From Leptodontidium sp. MPI-SDFR-AT-0119 (lineage: Eukaryota; Ascomycota; Leotiomycetes; Helotiales; Leptodontidiaceae): 64,000 bases of DNA. This document shows, piece after piece, positions 58,730-64,000 of this stretch (within the stretch, counting starts at the first letter, position 1; the number at the start of each line of letters is the position of its first letter). The notes under the pieces were generated by a model. The model did not search any database and was not told where the DNA came from. It was given only the letters and a program-made list of their open reading frames with translations. Made by a program: the position numbers and the translations under genes. Location: contig JAHLEZ010000008.1 of NCBI GenBank assembly GCA_020726505.1, positions 868,001-932,000 of the forward strand. The letters are read 5' to 3'.

Positions 58730-61700
58730 GATTAAGGTTAATTGTAGAATAATTTGGGAGAGAATAACAACTGGGAATTCGTTGGTTATGTGTTGAAAAT
58801 GTAGACACCTTGCAGTTGCAGCTTTCCTGTTGCCTGCTGGACCCTGCTTGTTGGTTTCGAGATTTCGGCTTGGCGCTGGTGTTTAGCGACATCGCTCCCC
58901 TTCCCCCTTTTTCTCTCAAAACAATGAAATTATAGAAATACGGGGTGCTCAACTCTGCCCAGGATCGCGATCCAGCGTCGCTGCTAAGATACCCCAGGTA
59001 TTGAACACTGTGCTGACACCATCATGCATGCTCATAGTTAATGCACCTTGTACACTTCATGAATCAGTTCTTTTTTTCATGACGACCAGATTGAATTGAA
59101 GGCGTGTGTAAATTTCAGCTTTTGTTGTCGTTAACACCGCTCTCATGAAATACATGTTTACTGCCATTACATTACTTTTGAGTATTCTTTAATACTTTCA
59201 TTTATGATTCCAAGCACATAAACTAAGGCAAGCAAGCTGCTCCAGGAAGGTGCGATATGCGTAATGTTGATACATTTCCTTTGAAGAAACCTCTCTGAAG
59301 TAAGAAACATGGACTCGTGGATTATTTCGCTCTGGTGCTATGCTTGATACAAAAGGTTCGAAAGTAGAATTATATTTGTAGACAAGTAGCCAGGAAAGAG
59401 ATCAGTATATGAGGTGAAAGCTTCTGGAGTGACCTATTAGCCCTCGGAAGTAACTCCTAAGGCCAAGTTTCCCTCTTAAAGCCAGTTAGTCTTCTAGTGA
59501 ATATCTCCCGAAAATCTTCGCACTCCATCCCCTTTAATTTGCGGTAGAGAAGTTGTAGATAAATAGTCTTTAGAGCTCAGAGGGCATCTTCAAATCGGAA
59601 GGTGAAGAACCAATGGAGGAAGCTTTACGTTAGAACAAGTCATTGCTCAAGTCGTAGGCTAATCAGCTCATTGATCTCAATAATTCCTAATGAGAGAGTT
59701 GCTTATTACTGGTATAGATGATTTGCAGCATCTTTGGGTTACTTTCGGGAAGGCTTGTAGACGAGGCCGGAGAGGTAAGTGATTGTTGTCAAAGAAACGC
59801 TTGTTGTCACCCCCCAGTACGTTTTCCTCTACACTTTTACTCTCCCTGTGCGATAAGTGGTTGTCATAGCATCTCAGTCTGGTTCTCCGCAGTCCCGAAC
59901 TAGCGAAAAGGCGGTTGAATACCAGCTGAGGGGTAAGAATACAACGCCTCATCTCACTTTCTGAATTGTGTGGCCATCGTTTTTGTTGCCTTCATTGACT
60001 TTGTTGGCCTGGAACTGAAGAGTTGGTCATAGCAAAATGCCATTTTCTTTATTATATAGCGTTTTGAACTTTCGTGAAATATTAGGAGAAAAAATAACAA
60101 CGCACTTTTCACAAGATTTACTTCTCCTTTATCGTTATATTTCGATCAACCAGAAATTCTCTTGGCTGTCTTCCAATTCACTCCCAACGCAGGGAATAGT
60201 TCCAAGCAGTTGGGTTGTATGACTGAAGTATATATATCAATACGAGTAGAAGTTTCCAGTGGCCAAGAATAGGACGTACAACATCACACAAATTCAACAA
60301 ATGGGGGCGAATAGAAAATTGTCCGAGTTACGGACTTTTAGCCTTGAGCATGGAAAAGTTTCAGAAAAGTTTCAGTCACCCGAAGTCTGGGCATTTTAAT
60401 CACTTGCATCTAGCGGCGCGACTTGTACATTAGAAGAAGTGGTTGGTTGCGGATGTTTCGAGTGGTGTCGAATTGTGCTTTGATTGCTATTTATCCATTT
60501 CTAAATACTCTTCTCGTAGTTACCTATATTCAAACAGTAGGTGACAAGTAATATAAATTGGCAATCTAATTCCATCAATTCATTAAAAAAGAAACCTCGT
60601 CCAAGTCGAAAGGGATATGTCTAATTTAGATTCCAAAGCCCACGACTCAAACTCCCCGTCTCATGTTTCTCAACTCCACGGATGATTTTGTTGCGGATTG
60701 CGAAGGGCCAGGCAGACGGGTGTTTATATACAAATCTCCAGCGGCCGATACTTGAAGCGTATAGTGAAGGGTTCAGCAGCTGCTTCACCTGACTTGAGAG
60801 GATTATTAGATAACTCTATTCACTTCATCTTTGAGTAGTATGAAATTGGCATATGTTGCTCAATTTTGCGTTGCATTCTGAAATGTCAAGTTCACAGAAA
60901 TATCTGCTGTCGAGATACTACATGCTTCACATCCATTCCCCGCTTTGTTAGTCGGTTCATACGTGTAAATAACCATCGGAGCTGTAGACGTAGCCCTGGA
61001 TGAATGAGAATGGGAGAATAGAGAGGCCGTACTGAAGAGTTGCGAATCTACCCCGAAGCTGTCAACCGTCAACTCGGAAGTTATCAATCACTTCCATTAT
61101 CACTGTCATTCACAATACCCATCCGACGTCTTACCACACGAAAATTTTGATCTAATTCCTATCCGAATATTCCTTTATACAGGCACTGTATCTATCAATC
61201 ACAAACAAACCCAGTAAAAGGGAAGAACACAAAAAGAACTTTCAAAACCCAGCAGCATTGAACCCAGTGAAAGTCGTGCATATCCTCGTCTTCGGATTGC
61301 ACATCGATTCATCGATACTGGCGGGGTGTAGGCTATATACCCAGGTAATCTTCCCCCTCGCATCAACAGAATCGGAGGATGTTTAGGTACAATACCCTTA
61401 AACAGCGCTCAAATCTTCCATCTTTACGTTTTAAAGACCTTTCCGTCACTTCACTTCATTACCACAACTTTCTTTCCCCCCTGCCACAGTAGAAACATCA
61501 AATACCGCAATGCACATCAGCTCTGCGCAATCAATCTTAAAAAAAAATAAAAAAATAAAAAATCTGGGATTCAACTCACATACACCAGTATAAATCGTAA
61601 TGAAAATCCTCATTTGACTTCGTAGTGAGAGCCGTGGCTTCGTCCACTGATGGTTGCTTCGGAGGGAAGGCAATCTTAAGATCGTGCTGTGCACGTTCTC

Positions 61701-62281
61701 GTCGAGAAGTATATTTGGCTTGTTTTGAGCTTTTGGAGTTTTGATGAGGGATAGCTAGTTGGCTGTTTATCTACTGATTTACATTGTATTCACAAGATCG
61801 TGAATGATTTGAATGTATAGCACAAAGTAAAAAAGGGGGTATTGTATTGATAACTCTCTATCTCTATCTCCATTTCTCTCTCTATCCTCCTCTCTCCACA
61901 ACCTCCACACTCGCACCAACAAACGCTCACCAATAAAACGATACGAGCCTCTCCTCTTTCTGAACCTGGGTATTTCCTATTCCTACTCCATCCTATCCCT
62001 ATCCCTATCCTTATGCCCCAATGAATGAATGCCCTATGCAAATGCAATCTCTTGCAGCTTCGCTCACCAGAATCGAATGTGATGCTAAGTAACAAATGAA
62101 ACGTTCTCGAAAAGAAAAAAAAAGGGGGGGGGAAAACCAATAAAAAGTTTAAAGCAAAAAGAGAAGAACTCCCATGCTATGCACGCAAGCGAATAAAAAA
62201 TGCTAAAGGGAAAAGTAACGAAAAGGAAAGAAAAACGCGCCGCAAATGCAAGTTTCAACCCCACTCGAGAACGGATGCCCC
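58730..62281. other. 3.5-kb gene-poor region
   Basis: AT-rich between 59000 and 60600. From 61450 to 62280 the sequence looks like the 3' UTR of the GAS2-domain gene (A-runs, CTCTCTAT repeats, a 9-base G run near 62124). I find no supported gene; a 75-codon frame at 60860-61087 (minus) was considered and left out. Confidence 0.5.
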
Positions 62282-64000
62282 TCACAAGCCCTTCCTAAAC
62301 AGTCTCTTCGTCCCACCAACCTTCTCCATCTCCCCAAAACTAGCTCTGCTCTCCCTGCCCCCACTACCTTCACCTTTCCCTCTCGAGCCCATCCCCATAT
62401 TCAAGCCAACACCACTATCCCTCTCCCTCCTCTCCTTCTCCGCACTAGCCAAGCGCACTTTCTCCTTCATACTCTCGACCCACTCTTGATCCCGCTCGCT
62501 GATAGTGATATTTTTGCTTTTGGGGCCAGCGAGACCGAGTGGGAGTGATGTGTCGTCGGAAGTCCAGGAGAGGCGGGAGGAGGACCGTGGTTGTCTGTCT
62601 CGGTCTCGGTCTTGGGTGGCTGATGTGGATGCTGAGGTCGAGGAGGTCGTTGAGGGTGGCGTAGAGATTATGTTGTTGTTACTGTTGCGGTGGAGAGAGC
62701 TGGATGGGAGGGGTGTAGATGGTGCGCGGGATTGAGCATCTGACACGCGGGGTGCGAGAGATTTGTCGGATGCTGATGCTGAGGTTGTGGGTGATGAGGA
62801 AGATGAGTCGCCGCCGATCGACCGCCGGGTTTTTCGCACGACGAGACTGCTTCCTGGCCTTTCACGCTCCATCACACTCTGTGGGCGAGGATCGGGAGTT
62901 GATCTCCCATTTGCATTCCCACGTAGCGTAACAGTCGACGAGGAAGACACGTTCCTGGAGGGTAGGTCTTGAATCTGAACTTTGTCGCCCGTATCAAGAC
63001 CTGATCGCCTTCCATGATGGCTAGCATATTCTTTGAGGTATTCGCCAAGATCTGCCCAGCCGCCACCAACACGAACCATGACCCTCTCACCATGTTCACC
63101 TACAAGCCGCACGAAGAGTTTGATTGGTGCTTCACCAGTAGAGCGGGAGAGATGATACAGCTTGATCTCGGGATTGCTACTTTGAGGGCGTGGCCGGGAT
63201 GAAGTTTTGCCGAATGCTGGGGCGAGAGTGAAGGAGGGTGTTGGGGCCCGAGATGAGGTGCTGTAGTTGGACATGCTAGAGGAGGAGCGGAAGGAAGGTG
63301 TGATTGACCGGCGTGTTTTCTTGGGACGGAGAGTTTGGGATGCGAAGGGTGTGGAGTCAGACTCGGTGGTTAGACGGATCCGAGCTGGAATGGATTCGAG
63401 GAGAGACGAGATTTGTTGTTGCATCTGGTCGTCTGAGTTGGATTTCTTGGGACTGGCGATTATGGGCACCGTTGAGACATCGACATTGCCAAAGACTGGG
63501 GCGTCGAGGGGAGTCTGTGGTGTGCTATCTGCAAGCGGAGTTGAAGGAGCTGTTGAGCCCGAGGAGCTCGGAGTGGTAGGAAGGAATAAGGATGGCCTCT
63601 TGGCTATTCCAGGAGGGGGCGAATTTGGTGGGCTAATATCGTAAGACTTTACGCTTCGATGTCCAATTCGACCTGCTGATGGGGACTGCTCGACTGATAA
63701 CTCTGTGGCATCCTCTGATATTGGTGAACCCACTGTAGAGGAAGGAGATCCACCAACACGACCATGAATGATAGTTGATGCATCAGAAGATATGCTCTCT
63801 CGTCGAGGTATCGAGATACGCCTGATTCGGCTGTCGATTCGCGAGATTGAAGTCTTGTGAGCCAGAACCGGAAGATCTGTTTCCTTATCGGATTCCTTCT
63901 CGCTTGATTCCAAGTCACGAACTGCGACTTCACAAGCATCGCAGGAGCCATCTACATCCAGCTCAGTTGACCGTGACATAAACTCCTCGGCAACTGGTGA
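62282..64000 (-). CDS. GAS2-domain protein, C-terminal part (runs off the window)
   Basis: The open frame extends past the right edge with no stop, so the start is not seen; at least 572 residues are present (an internal Met is at 63979). A GAS2/GAR-like domain lies at about 63120-62980: EIKLYHLSRSTGEAPIKLFV, RLVGEHGERVMVRVGGGWAD, LGEYLKEYASHHGRR, with the GGGWxxLxEYL motif of this microtubule-binding module. The rest is Ser/Pro/Thr/Arg-rich and probably disordered (SPPNSPPPGIAKRPS, SRLSWTSDDTS), ending with a short charged helix (WVESMKEKVRLASAEKERRE) and KRLFRKGL. Fungal members are thought to link microtubules to the cortex or spindle; here the role is inferred from the domain only. No intron is seen in the visible part. 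Confidence 0.82.
   Translation of the reverse strand, partial: SPVAEEFMSRSTELDVDGSCDACEVAVRDLESSEKESDKETDLPVLAHKTSISRIDSRIRRISIPRRESISSDASTIIHGRVGGSPSSTVGSPISEDATELSVEQSPSAGRIGHRSVKSYDISPPNSPPPGIAKRPSLFLPTTPSSSGSTAPSTPLADSTPQTPLDAPVFGNVDVSTVPIIASPKKSNSDDQMQQQISSLLESIPARIRLTTESDSTPFASQTLRPKKTRRSITPSFRSSSSMSNYSTSSRAPTPSFTLAPAFGKTSSRPRPQSSNPEIKLYHLSRSTGEAPIKLFVRLVGEHGERVMVRVGGGWADLGEYLKEYASHHGRRSGLDTGDKVQIQDLPSRNVSSSSTVTLRGNANGRSTPDPRPQSVMERERPGSSLVVRKTRRSIGGDSSSSSPTTSASASDKSLAPRVSDAQSRAPSTPLPSSSLHRNSNNNIISTPPSTTSSTSASTSATQDRDRDRQPRSSSRLSWTSDDTSLPLGLAGPKSKNITISERDQEWVESMKEKVRLASAEKERRERDSGVGLNMGMGSRGKGEGSGGRESRASFGEMEKVGGTKRLFRKGL

Noticed and set aside
60860..61087. 75-codon frame on the - strand with two Cys
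   Set aside because: Weakly protein-like and without signal peptide or domain; insufficient support.

Overview
The window is nuclear DNA of a filamentous ascomycete fungus. Evidence seen directly: many 42-66 nt introns with GTAAGT/GTATGT-type donors, CTAAC/CTGAC branch sites and YAG acceptors; gene families that expand in Pezizomycotina (HET-domain proteins, an NDT80/PhoG transcription factor, Zn2Cys6 factors, RTA1 proteins, a CBM1 protein, a proteinase K-like protease); and long, pyrimidine-rich intergenic DNA. A Leotiomycete (Helotiales-type) host is my best guess from protein style only; I could not run a search.

Layout. 1-14 kb is core-like and sparse: a 14-exon mitochondrial NAD(P) transhydrogenase (2.5-6.5 kb, +), a DUF2011-type protein (8.0-9.2 kb, -) and an NDT80-family transcription factor (12.2-14.2 kb, -). 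About 5.9 kb without a recognisable gene follows. 20-32 kb holds a broken F-box/LRR gene, a secreted CBM1 protein, an SR-rich protein, a secreted subtilase with a frameshift in its leader, two hypothetical genes and an APH-type kinase. 32-57 kb is the accessory part: four HET-domain loci (33.3, 39.5, 45.5 and 48.5 kb, the last two a tandem pair), two GPI-anchor-like surface proteins, a Cys-rich hypothetical, a BBE-type FAD oxidase, an FMO-type monooxygenase, and a facing-away pair of dead genes (RTA1 and Zn2Cys6). 57-64 kb has a secreted leucine-rich protein, a 3.5 kb gene-poor stretch, and the 3' part of a GAS2-domain protein that runs off the right edge.

How the parts relate. No operon-like pathway is evident. 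The accessory block combines self/non-self recognition genes (HET) with secreted or redox genes, and is rich in decay: three of the four HET loci, the RTA1 gene, the Zn2Cys6 gene and the F-box gene are broken. Some breaks are nonsense codons (several compatible with C-to-T change at CpA); others are single-base indels. Single-base indels also hit genes that otherwise look intact (DUF2011, subtilase), so consensus sequencing error must be excluded before calling every frameshift biological. The most striking intact detail is a 4-nt exon inside the transhydrogenase gene.
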